From: Saccoglossus kowalevskii
Lineage: Eukaryota > Hemichordata > Enteropneusta > Harrimaniidae
Reading direction: 5' to 3'
Assembly: GCF_000003605.2 (NCBI RefSeq)
Contig: NW_003121924.1
Location: 22,742 to 57,007 of the forward strand
DNA length: 34,266 nucleotides
A model generated the notes under the pieces. It was not told where the DNA came from. It ran no database searches and was given only the letters and a program-made list of their open reading frames with translations. This document shows, in pieces, positions 26,101 to 33,099 of this stretch. The stretch's first letter is position 1. Each line of letters starts with the position of its first letter. The translations under genes were made by a program, and so were the position numbers.

Positions 26101-29100
26101 ATTGCTTCCAAGTCAACTGATACTCTACCCCTTTACAGCAAAGCTACTTCAAGTCCAACTAAGACGACAGGATCATACATACGTTCACGATCATTAGATA
26201 ATATTTCTCATTCTAAATTACCCCAGAAGTTAGTGAAACAATCTGATATAACACAGACACAACCTGATGAGCAGTTAACATCTATTGTTGCTAGGCAATC
26301 ACCCACTACACATTTTCTTGAGTGTCAAATAAGCAAAGACAGTAGTGTTGGGTCGCAAGATTCTATTCTGGAATCGCCAATAACACCTGAACTTGTTACA
26401 GAGACATTTTCGGATCCAAAGCCAAGTAGCCCAACACTTGAACCTCCAAATAAATTAACAACATTCAATCTCGCAAGTCCACCTAAAGATATTAGACAAC
26501 GAGGAACAAAACTAGCACTTGAAAGAAATGACTCAAATCGAAAACAACACCCTCAAACTAAAACTGTTGGGAAGACAGGAGAAAGAAGCAGACTTCCTCT
26601 TCGAAAACAAAAGGAGTCAGTTGATCCTGATACAAATTATACTAAGCCAGGCAAGCCCCCTAAACCACCAGTACCACCAAGAAGAACAACAAGTACAGGT
26701 ATGGGGAAAAGTTTTGAAGGAAAGCTGGAACCTACAACAAGAATACCAACCACGGACACAAGCACAGAAACTGAATCCAATCAAACACCAAAGCATACAA
26801 AAAGTATTTCTACCACTGTAGGTGCAAGTTTTGATGAAAGGCGAATAATGGGAAGATATTCCCCAAGAACAGCAACTGATGCCGATACATCAACATATGA
26901 CCAGTTATCAGAATCTATGCGACAAAAGAAGGAAATGTTGAGTGAAGCTGTAGGTACTAGTTTTGACCAACCTGTGTCTTTATCAAAAACGGAAACTACT
27001 GAAACTGGCACATCACCACAAACACCAACAATTAAGAAAAGTACAGCAGTAGGTAGCTTTGAGATGGATGAGACAAAGCAGATGGTTGAGTGTGGAACAT
27101 CGCCACCAACTCCAACAACCAAAACCCACCAGAACATTGCGACAGGGACTAGTTTTGATGAAACATGTAGCACAGAAATGACAGAGAGAGGAATATCCTC
27201 ACTAAGCAGTCCAAGAAACAGGCATATAGATTCAGAACAAAGTGCATCTAGTAGGACAGCTGAGTCTGTTTTAGGAACAACTGGCATCCCCAACAGGTAT
27301 AGTGGGAATCATCAGATATTCGTATGTGCGAGTCAACAAAGGAAATCAACTGACAGAAAAGCTCTCCAAGAAAAAATTAAAGCCCTAAAGATGACAACCG
27401 CGAGTATTGGAACAAATACAGAAGAGTGCAAAGCTGCTACACCTGTGACCAGTGATGACGAATACCATGTACCTATGGCAATTAAAATAAGAAATCGTTC
27501 ACTTCATGATAGCGAAAGAAGGAGCTCATCTTTGCCTTCTACACCAAGTCGTATTCCAAGGACACCAAGTAGGGTAAGCCAATAATCGATAATGATCACT
27601 GAATTATATACATCTACAGTGTTTTGTTATCAAATATAGATAAACATGAATATGTATATATTATGTATGATGGAGTGTACGTATTTCATGTTGTTATTTG
27701 ATCAACGAGAGCAATTGATTCACAAGAGTCTTTCTAGTTTGTTCAGGTAATTATATTACTGAAACCACAATGTGCTAAGCATGTTTATCAAAAAATGTTT
27801 ACTTGCAGTTGTTATTGACTTATGACAACACAATTACATAGCAAAAACTAAATCCGAGACGAATTTTGTAATTCTGATGTGGGACTTTTGATATACAGTT
27901 GGGAATATTATTAAAATTCTGGAGGCAGCTACTGCTGACTGAGATGTCAAATCATTTACCAAGGAAATTTCAATTCTGGCTTTGTGGTACACAATTCTAT
28001 ATGTGCACTGTGGCTGATTAAACAGCATTGTTTAATTGCATTTAGCTAGGCTAAATCATTACTAATCTTCCAAATTTATTTCAGAGTGCCTCAAGTGACA
28101 CAGAAGGATTTGATAGTGACATGGATATTTCAAAAAGAATTCGACGAAAACTGCCAGAAATCCCACCTGGTGCAGTACCAGTACAAGTACCTAAAAGAGA
28201 AAGAAAGAAAAAATCGGATATTGGAATGTCAAGAATGGACCCTGAGAAGGCAGTAGAAATTGAAAAGGTAAAACAGATGCTGTATAAAAAGGCTGAGGAG
28301 TTAAAGCAACAACAAAGTAGGAAAGAACAACAACCACCACCACCAAAAGATACTGGTAAGCAATGCAGGTATCTAAGCTCGGATATTAAATCGGAGAAAA
28401 AGAATGGCAATGGTAAAAAGTCGACTTCATTCACTATCCGGCAATCAGCTATTGGCGGAAAGTCGGGAAATGGAAATATGCCTAAAAGGTTATCACCACC
28501 TCATGGTTCAAAAAAGCAGTTCCAAGCCTCAGATAAATCAATTTCAAAACGATCATCCCCTCCACATGAGAGGTTTGGATTCAAGAGAACATCGCCCACC
28601 CAGACCAAGTTTGAAGTAAAAAGTCAATCTAAGAAAATTGATGATGAAGATAGCAATTTAACTTCGATGGTACATCTGACAAAGTCAGAAGAAGAAATCA
28701 TAAGAGAAATTGAAAAACAAATCAGTGACACTTCTGGGACTGAATACCGTGCCTTTGAACCAGCCGAAATTAGAAAAGAGGTTCAAAGAAAATATGCAGA
28801 CTATGTGTGCGAGGACTATGGATATAGTAGTTTCAGTCAAACAAGTACAGATGAACCTGTATCATATTTATCATCCTACGTGGACAATGATAGCATAGAT
28901 AAAAAACAAAAACAAATGACTACCACTTATTCTACTAAATCAGAACTAGGTTCAAGCTCTTTTACAACATATGAAGATATGTGGGAGCAAGATAGTAAAA
29001 CTGGTTCTGAGAAAAGACACATTCATTCCGTCTTGCATCATGACAGTGAGCACAAAATTGAAAGTACGGGATCGTCAATCAAAGAAGAAAAAACAAAGAG

Positions 29101-32100
29101 TCGTCTACCAGTTAGACAAAAATCAGAATCCAAATCAGAAACTCGTAAAAAATCGGATATGGAATCAATAAAAACTAGGACAGAAAAAACTAAGACGTCA
29201 GCTATGAAATACCAGTATGTTGCAAAACCCGAGAAAAAAGCTACTGCAAGGTTACAAGTTAAAGGACATTCTCCAGAAAATGCTAAAAAAAATGGGCGTG
29301 ATAAAAAAGACGAGGACCTTAGTCCGAGCAAATCGCCAAAGTCTCCAGCTCGGGTGTCTCCTCAGTCATCTCCTCAGAGACGTCGGCATCGAAGACAGAA
29401 TTCAGATCCACATGTTCAGAAGTTTTCTCCAATCAAGGAAGATAGCGACTTTGAGTCACAACTTTGTTCAATTGATTCAGCATATGGGTCAACCGTCAAG
29501 AAACTGGAAAGGCAATCATCATCCACAAATAAGCCAGTAAGACGGAGAAAAGACACACCAACAGTGATGCCACTTCCAGATGAAATAGTGAGTTTTATTT
29601 CAGTATATCACTACCAAACCATTACTAATAGTAGTTATATTGCTAGTATTAATTTTCATCTCCAAAGTAATATTAACTACATGATGTCAATTAACATATT
29701 AAAATGTCAACGTTATAATAACTTTATTTTAATATTTGTATTGTTCATGTAAGATTCGAACATTTCGTAAAACTATTCGTATTCTCACATTCGCAGATCA
29801 CGGAAGAGGAACGCATGAGTAATGAAGGTGAAATGATAGAAAGGAACATTAAAGCTGGAAAAAGAGAACAATTGAAAAAAGAAATAGAAAAACGAAAGAA
29901 ACAGATGGAAGAGTCCGCAAAACGTCTTGAGGAAATTAAAATAATGCGGCGATTTGATTCGGACTTAGATACAGTAAAAATGAGTTATAGTTATGATGAT
30001 AAACTTAGAAATATAGAGCCAATTTCACTCGGTGAACGAGAAAGGCAGTATGGGTCCTTAGAAACAATGGCTTTAGGAAGAAACATTCCAGACATGCCAC
30101 ACTCAAGTGTCACGTCATCGGGAGATATTCACCAATACAATGATCAACACATTATTTTTCCATTAAAGAGCGAACACCTTGGATTGCATGGGATAGGTGA
30201 CGATCACGATTTTCCTTTAGAAAAGAAACCCGCAGGTCGACAAATACATTATGATGAAATAACTGGAAGTGCAGTTCATATTGTGCAACCACGACCTAGC
30301 ATGGTTTCTAAAGAAGACCAACAGAAAAAAGCAGTGTCTATGCGTAGAAGCAAAGGATTACCCGACAAAGATACAAGAAGCCAAGTGACACTGGAAGCTG
30401 GAAAGGTAAAATTCCATTATTGCAGTGTCACTCACTTCTTGTAGTTTTTACCGCCTTAACATGCTAGATTGGATAATTAACACATACATTTAAAATTTCC
30501 ACAACCATGATGGTTCATATTGTCGTATTAAGTATCGACTACTAATGAATGGGAAAAATAAATAAATAAATAAATTAAATTTCATTCATTTTTTCATTCA
30601 CTCCACAGAACAGAAAAGGTAACCTTGATGTACATGTTAAAGATATACATACTGGTACCTCATATGCTACTTCTGATGACGTAATACCACCGAGTCCAAC
30701 TAGAGCTATGCTATCCAGGACAAAGGCAATCTCTGTGACGTCATCCAATTCGGGTATGCACTACATGCATTGATATGTCAATCAAGTACTCTTAGTATAA
30801 CTCATTGTAATCTACTCAATATGTTGATGAAAACATCGTTGTCAAACTAACCATTTATATTTTTATCAGATGCCAGCGAAGAAAGGCAGAATTTCTCAAA
30901 ACAAGATTCCGTTAAAAGTGATTTTTCATCTGCAGAATACGGCAGTTATGGTGAGAGAAGTCATATCATCTTATATATCCCATATATATATATATTAACA
31001 GTCCTGTGTAATTATATTAATTTAAATATTTCAAATATTGCTAAAACGCGCGTGTTTTAAAGCCGCGTATATGTGAGATCTCATTTAAAATTCCAAACTT
31101 CTCGTGAAACAGCCTCGATTTGAATTCTTTGCAAAATTAATAGCTATGTAACCAATGCATAACAGAATACACTAACAATAATGCAAATGAGCCATAACAC
31201 TCTTAAGTAGCGATCACATCTCATTTAGCTTTTAGAAGCTGTGAAATTATTGCATGCGATAAATAGGATACCAAATTGGCGACCCTAAAATATCAGAGTG
31301 ATGAAACTACTTTGGTCAATATCAGTATTTTAGGACACATGTCATAATGCATAATCATGAAAAACAATTATTTTTTAATGTGTATATTTGAGGCTGATTG
31401 CTTATAAAATGACACTATAAATTATTTATGCATATAGATTTTCGACTAACGGGGCGTGAGACAGACTGGTCAGAACATCGCAACGATAGCGATGAGGAGA
31501 GTTATGGGTCGAGTTCTTTGTATAAGGGCCCACATAAAAGTAGCGGAATACACCGTCGGGTAAGTATTACAGTTTGTGCTTAGTGATGTTACACAATGTC
31601 TGCTATAGCAGAAATAACACCATACCCAATGTAAGTGTACTTAAAAAAACACAAAATAGCAACAGCCTGACAGAATTTCACAATCAGTTAGTAAATGAAG
31701 CATATTACCTCAAACCAAGGATTTACATTATTGTTTTACAGAAAACCCCGTTTACTGGACCATTGAAATATGATTTTGAAACGAAAACATTTCTGTTTAG
31801 TCGCGACCCTAAAGACAGATCTGTGCGAGGTAAGTAGATTTGTCTCTCTCTCTGGTACTTTTATATCTGACACAATAAACAACAAAATAGAAATGCAAAT
31901 GCCTGCCGCCATCTCATAAAGCGCTGCTGAGCCACGAGACTTGATTTTTGCCTCTCACATAGTATTCCATTCTCTCTTATCAGCACGTTCCCAGTTGCAA
32001 ATGCTATGGTTGCATAAGTCAATGCAAAAGTGGAGAAATAAAACACAACCGTATGGTTACCCTCAATGACATTTCGACGGTCATTTGTACCTGAAGTTTA

Positions 32101-33099
32101 TTAACTACAGTAGGAACAAGTAACAGCTACGGAAACTGCCCACTGTATTATTACCATATTAGGGTCTCATTTACCTAAAAATATAAGTTATATTTATATC
32201 ATCGAATAATCATAATTTGACTTGAAGCTTGTGTTTCAGGTAATGGTCTCGGATTGAAAGTTGTCGGCGGCAAACACGTACCACGAACAAATAACATAGG
32301 CGCCTACATAGCAGCGATATACCCAGGAAGTGTGTGTGAGCAGACTATTGATTTGAGAGAAGGTGACCAAGTGCTTGAATGGAATGGTGTCAGTTTAAGT
32401 GGGCTAACTTACGAAGAAGTGCAACAAGTAATAAGGTCTTCGGACGGGGAAGTGGAATTGAAAGTAAAATGGTGAGCCAACAATAAGACAACATTAAGCC
32501 AACAATAAAAATAAACATGTGACGATATGTATTGTTGTCAATTTGTTGTAATATTTATTCCATGTGAAGAATTGTTCATGTGCAGTATGCATTAAATGTA
32601 TCTATGTTCTATTATTGTTTTTTTCAAAGTGGGGCAAATATGTGCGAATCACCGCGACGTCCACCGCCCAGTAAACAACCAAGCGAGAGCTATCAATCTT
32701 CAATTGAAAACATAGCGGGCGAAGGTAGGCGCGTAAATTTTAATTCACCTCATCTTTGTGTAAACAAACGTATTAAACACACGTCCTATACGTCGATATG
32801 CAAAATATGCTGCTCACGCGGTCAATTACTTACTTATTATACAACATTGTTATACTTTTTTAGTTGATATATCAATGAAATGATGATCTTATTTATTTCC
32901 ATTAGTACCCAATACGACAGATGATCAACAAAACTCGCCAGGTCTTGGAATTGATCCAAATCAACTGAGCAGACGATTAGAAGGGATATCAAGAGCTCAA
33001 TCTCAGTCGGATTCTAGTGGATCGGTAAAACACAGCAGTCCTACGAAATGGCCACAATCTCCGACTGCGTCTTCGCCAAGCGAACCTTCAACACCAAAG
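4958..33099 (+). CDS. PCLO: Piccolo/Fife-type presynaptic active-zone scaffold (14 exons, 3' partial)
   Basis: Family members organise the cytomatrix at the presynaptic active zone, linking Rab-bearing synaptic vesicles to release machinery and calcium channels. The 14 exons total 7854 nt and 2618 residues, all joined by GT..AG introns with consistent phase. Visible in order: N-terminal MGNQAS (myristoylation type), Rab-binding helix starting DLSHLTEEER (50-59), zinc finger with ligands C109, C112, C135, C138, C143, C146, C162, C165, then SGMWYHG (175-181), a roughly 1,900-residue low-complexity region, a charged predicted coiled coil (about 2105-2140), a PDZ domain (2445-2521, loop GLGLKVVGG), and a Ser/Pro linker. 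From memory, the PDZ and the following SPGLGIDPNQL stretch match vertebrate Piccolo closely, while the N-terminal Rab-binding and zinc-finger module resembles RIM and rabphilin. That combination fits invertebrate Fife/Piccolo. C2 domains are expected outside the window. Rabphilin is excluded by the PDZ; RIM is less likely because of the PDZ sequence, MGN start and length. Confidence 0.9.
5433..5658 (+). CDS. PCLO: Exon 2: end of Rab-binding helix and most of the zinc finger
   Basis: Intron 1 is 233 bp. The acceptor CTACAG|G at 5431-5432 completes codon 81 (Arg), so the helix runs on as RELETEY without a break. The exon encodes residues 81-156 and six of the eight zinc ligands: CPIC (109-112), CGDC (135-138) and CSKC (143-146). 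The spacing matches the FYVE-like finger of RIM and rabphilin, with a longer loop of 22 residues between the first two pairs. The donor is AAAG|GTAAGC at 5659, phase 0. Reading into the intron would add about 14 residues before a TGA, giving a truncated product with an incomplete finger. Confidence 0.9.
6251..6289. repeat. Perfect 12-bp inverted repeat (hairpin)
   Basis: CGCTGTACGATG at 6251-6262 is mirrored exactly by CATCGTACAGCG at 6278-6289, with a 15-nt loop. The left arm also overlaps the palindrome ACAGCGCTGT (6247-6256). Confidence 0.8.
6764..6779. repeat. (GT)8 microsatellite
   Basis: This is a pure GT dinucleotide run of 16 bases within intron 2. Confidence 0.9.
8582..8628 (+). promoter_or_regulatory. 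Possible intronic core promoter
   Basis: Three promoter-type motifs occur in order within 47 bases: CACGCATGCGCG (8582-8593, one mismatch from the NRF1 palindrome), TATAAATA (8610-8617) and AAGATGGCGAC (8618-8628, YY1-like). The local sequence is richer in CpG than its surroundings. The ATG at 8621 opens only 10 codons before TAG. No downstream exon could be joined with confidence, so this is a suggestion only. Confidence 0.25.
9121..9159. repeat. Three perfect 13-bp tandem repeats
   Basis: GATATGGTCACCT is repeated exactly three times (9121, 9134, 9147). Each copy plus the next G creates a CACCTG E-box and a GGTCACC site at 13-bp spacing. Confidence 0.95.
9496..9683. repeat. 21-bp minisatellite, nine copies
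   Basis: Units of 21 bp, consensus near CCGAGTCAGGTACGAACTAAC, start at 9496 and repeat to 9683; the eighth unit is 20 bp. Because 21 is a multiple of three, one frame reads a heptapeptide repeat (NPSQVRT-like) up to a TAA in the sixth unit. This looks incidental, since it is AT-flanked and has no splice context. Confidence 0.9.
11577..11714. repeat. 44-bp minisatellite, three copies plus a partial
   Basis: Units starting CCATCACATGCA at 11577, 11621 and 11665 are 44 bp long and differ at only one or two positions each, followed by a partial CCATCA at 11709. The near-identity implies recent expansion. Confidence 0.93.
12043..12066. repeat. (TGAA)6 microsatellite
   Basis: Six pure TGAA units are preceded by related TGATTG repeats. 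Confidence 0.92.
12915..12928. repeat. (AT)7 microsatellite
   Basis: This is a pure AT dinucleotide run. Confidence 0.85.
15501..15519. repeat. (TA)9 microsatellite
   Basis: This is a pure TA dinucleotide run of 19 bases. Confidence 0.9.
15825..15842. repeat. (AT)9 microsatellite
   Basis: This is a pure AT dinucleotide run. Confidence 0.9.
18484..18573. repeat. 38-bp minisatellite, two copies plus a partial
   Basis: Units beginning CATTTAGTAAACACACATTC at 18484 and 18522 are identical over 38 bp, with a partial third from 18560. Each unit contains an internal GTAAACACACA duplication, so the array probably grew from a shorter repeat. GTAAACA is also the forkhead (FOX) core site, here present several times. 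Confidence 0.92.
20958..21029. repeat. 12-bp inverted repeat with 48-bp spacer
   Basis: TGATATTTACGT (20958-20969) is mirrored exactly by ACGTAAATATCA (21018-21029). The flanks are AT-rich. It could be a small decayed palindromic element or chance. Confidence 0.6.
22998..23013. repeat. (ATT)5 tract just before the exon 3 acceptor
   Basis: This trinucleotide tract fills the polypyrimidine position directly upstream of TCCAG|AAAGAA. Confidence 0.85.
23019..23162 (+). CDS. PCLO: Exon 3: last zinc-ligand pair and SGMWY Rab-contact motif
   Basis: The acceptor follows an (ATT)n tract, TATTCCAG|AAAGAA, in phase 0. The exon encodes 48 residues (157-204) beginning KEKWLCHMC, which supplies C162 and C165 and completes the eight-cysteine finger. 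SGMWYHG (175-181) corresponds to the SGAWF element that contacts Rab in rabphilin, with Tyr in place of Phe. The remainder is a Ser-rich start of the linker (SRGSSLEE). The donor is GCT|GTGAGT at 23163. The exon is in phase 0 at both ends and a multiple of three, but skipping it would destroy the finger. It sits 17.36 kb from exon 2. Confidence 0.88.
23260..23395 (+). CDS. PCLO: Exon 4: charged Ser-rich linker
   Basis: This exon encodes residues 205-249 plus the first base of codon 250 (DRRSSSPRSED onward). The acceptor is TATTGCAG|GAT and the donor CGAG|GTTCGT at 23396. The donor is not the strongest consensus, but it restores frame exactly with the next acceptor (G+GT = Gly250). The sequence is Ser, Glu and Arg rich with no recognisable domain. 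The intron before it is only 97 bp. Confidence 0.82.
23537..27573 (+). CDS. PCLO: Exon 5: giant 4037-nt exon, disordered Ser/Thr/Pro/Glu/Lys region
   Basis: This exon encodes residues 250-1595 without interruption. The acceptor is TTTTGTAG|GTGTTGG at 23535-23536 and the donor CCAAGTAGG|GTAAGC at 27574. Nearly all of it is low-complexity, probably disordered sequence. Notable items: an 18-residue tandem duplication (389-424, TAESLDEAEMQRQLLEL type); Pro/basic patches that look like SH3 ligands (RQKPVPLPR at 1045-1053 and KPPKPPVPPRR at about 1289-1299); KKRIRRTLP at 26065-26091; a TQT at 1155-1157; five copies of a (V/M/T)GxSF(D/E)-like motif between about 26698 and 27160; and SIGTNTEE near the end. 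No catalytic or folded domain is recognised. A single very large exon for this region is also typical of vertebrate Piccolo and Bassoon. Confidence 0.9.
27574..28084 (+). other. Intron 5 (511 bp)
   Basis: The intron lies between AGTAGG|GTAAGC and TATTTCAG|AGTGCC. I see nothing else in it; the 64-codon minus-strand ORF at 27834-28028 has no recognisable content. Confidence 0.85.
28085..29587 (+). CDS. PCLO: Exon 6: basic, Ser-rich region with KRIRRKLP
   Basis: This exon encodes residues 1596-2096, phase 0 at both ends (1503 nt). The acceptor is TATTTCAG|AGTGCC and the donor GAAATA|GTGAGT at 29588. It opens with an acidic SDTEGFDSDMD stretch, then KRIRRKLPEIPPG, a Lys/Glu helix (about DPEKAVEIEKVKQMLYKKAEEL), another charged stretch at EEEIIREIEKQI, and a Ser-Pro cluster (LSPSKSPKSPARVSP) followed by RRQNSDP, which fits a 14-3-3/basophilic-kinase type motif. 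No folded domain is recognised. The open frame runs past the donor to 29752, but the extra sequence is AT-rich and its composition changes abruptly, consistent with intron. Confidence 0.88.
29797..30405 (+). CDS. PCLO: Exon 7: predicted short coiled coil
   Basis: This exon encodes residues 2097-2299, phase 0 at both ends (609 nt). The acceptor is CATTCGCAG|ATCACG and the donor GGAAAG|GTAAAA at 30406. Residues from about 2105 to 2140 (IKAGKREQLKKEIEKRKKQ and onward to EEIKIM) form a highly charged amphipathic helix, the best coiled-coil candidate in the protein. Piccolo and Bassoon use coiled coils to bind ELKS/CAST and Munc13, so an oligomerisation or partner-binding role is plausible but not shown. 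The rest is polar linker with HYDEITGSAVHI and a basic Ser stretch. Confidence 0.87.
30556..30575. repeat. (AAAT)5 microsatellite in intron 7
   Basis: This is a pure AAAT run shortly before the exon 8 acceptor. Confidence 0.9.
30609..30753 (+). CDS. PCLO: Exon 8: linker toward the PDZ domain
   Basis: This exon encodes residues 2300-2347 plus one base of codon 2348. The acceptor is TCCACAG|AACAGA and the donor TCGG|GTATGC at 30754. The sequence is polar (NRKGNLDVHVKDIHTGTSY, then SPTRAMLSRTKAISVTSS). An in-frame TGA lies shortly after the donor, so the exon must end here. No domain is recognised. Confidence 0.82.
30870..30950 (+). CDS. PCLO: Exon 9: 81-nt symmetric exon
   Basis: This exon encodes residues 2348-2374 plus one base (DASEERQNFSKQDSVKSDF onward). 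The acceptor is TTTATCAG|ATGCC and the donor TTATG|GTGAGA at 30951. It is 81 nt with phase 1 at both ends, so it could be included or skipped without changing frame: skipping would join GAT (Asp) to the GAT-forming start of exon 10. It is Ser and charged-residue rich, with no domain. Confidence 0.8.
30951..31437 (+). other. Intron 9 (487 bp)
   Basis: The intron is bounded by TTATG|GTGAGA and CATATAG|ATTTTC. It contains a short (AT)7 run at about 30982-30995 and is otherwise plain AT-rich sequence. Confidence 0.83.
31438..31559 (+). CDS. PCLO: Exon 10: pre-PDZ linker
   Basis: This exon encodes residues 2375-2415 (DFRLTGRETDWSEHRNDSD onward, ending GIHRR). The acceptor is GCATATAG|ATTTTC, with a weak polypyrimidine tract, and the donor CGTCGG|GTAAGT at 31560 is a full consensus. 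The TGRETDW stretch reminds me of the region just ahead of the PDZ domain in Piccolo, but I hold that loosely. Confidence 0.83.
31742..31829 (+). CDS. PCLO: Exon 11: pre-PDZ exon ending RDPKDRSVRG
   Basis: This exon encodes residues 2416-2444 plus one base. The acceptor is TTGTTTTACAG|AAAACC and the donor GCGAG|GTAAGT at 31830. The sequence runs KTPFTGPLKYDFETKTF to RDPKDRSVRG. From memory, Piccolo has RDPKDR followed by GNGLG at the same place, immediately before its PDZ domain, and this is one of the stronger anchors for calling the gene Piccolo-like rather than RIM-like. Confidence 0.86.
31830..32239 (+). other. Intron 11 (410 bp)
   Basis: The intron is bounded by GCGAG|GTAAGT and GTGTTTCAG|GTAATG. 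Nothing else is recognised; the minus-strand ORF at 31861-32046 appears to be chance. Confidence 0.85.
32240..32471 (+). CDS. PCLO: Exon 12: complete PDZ domain
   Basis: This exon encodes residues 2445-2521 plus two bases. The acceptor is GTGTTTCAG|GTAATGG and the donor AAAATG|GTGAGC at 32472. It begins GNGLGLKVVGGKHVP. The GLGL carboxylate-binding loop, IGAYIAAIYPGS, LREGDQVLEWNG and LTYEEVQQVI are the successive PDZ strands and helices. As remembered, Piccolo has IGAYIAK, LEWNGIPL and TYEEVQSII at the matching positions, whereas RIM carries an extended insert and different helix residues. In Piccolo this domain binds cAMP-GEFII and L-type channel partners, so an interaction with C-terminal peptide ligands is inferred. 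The whole domain is on one exon. Confidence 0.93.
32630..32724 (+). CDS. PCLO: Exon 13: post-PDZ linker
   Basis: This exon encodes the end of codon 2522 (TG+T = Cys) to residue 2553 plus one base. The acceptor is TTTTTTCAAAG|TGGGG and the donor GAAG|GTAGGC at 32725. The sequence GANMCESPRRPPPSKQPSE is Pro and Ser rich, with a basic PRRPPP patch. The acceptor has AAAG rather than CAG, but frame and composition agree. Confidence 0.8.
32906..33099 (+). CDS. PCLO: Exon 14: Ser/Pro linker before the expected C2A domain
   Basis: This exon encodes residues 2554-2618, ending in phase 0 at AAAG|GTAAAT (33100). The acceptor is TTTCCATTAG|TACCC. It contains SPGLGIDPNQLSRRLEGIS, which recalls the SPGVDPKQLA stretch between the PDZ and C2A domains of Piccolo. 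The rest is Ser-rich (KHSSPTKWPQSPTASSPSE). No C2 sequence is present before the window ends, so the gene continues to the right. Confidence 0.85.

Noticed and set aside
26781-27293. Minus-strand 170-codon ORF
   Set aside because: It is the complement of the Thr/Ser-rich repeats of exon 5; the long antisense frame results from their codon bias.
28081-28434. Minus-strand 117-codon ORF
   Set aside because: It is antisense to exon 6 and its composition mirrors Lys/Gln-rich coding sequence.
29588-29752. Continuation of the exon 6 frame to a stop at 29752
   Set aside because: A GTGAGT donor at 29588 joins in frame to a good acceptor at 29796, and the sequence past the donor turns AT-rich and hydrophobic.
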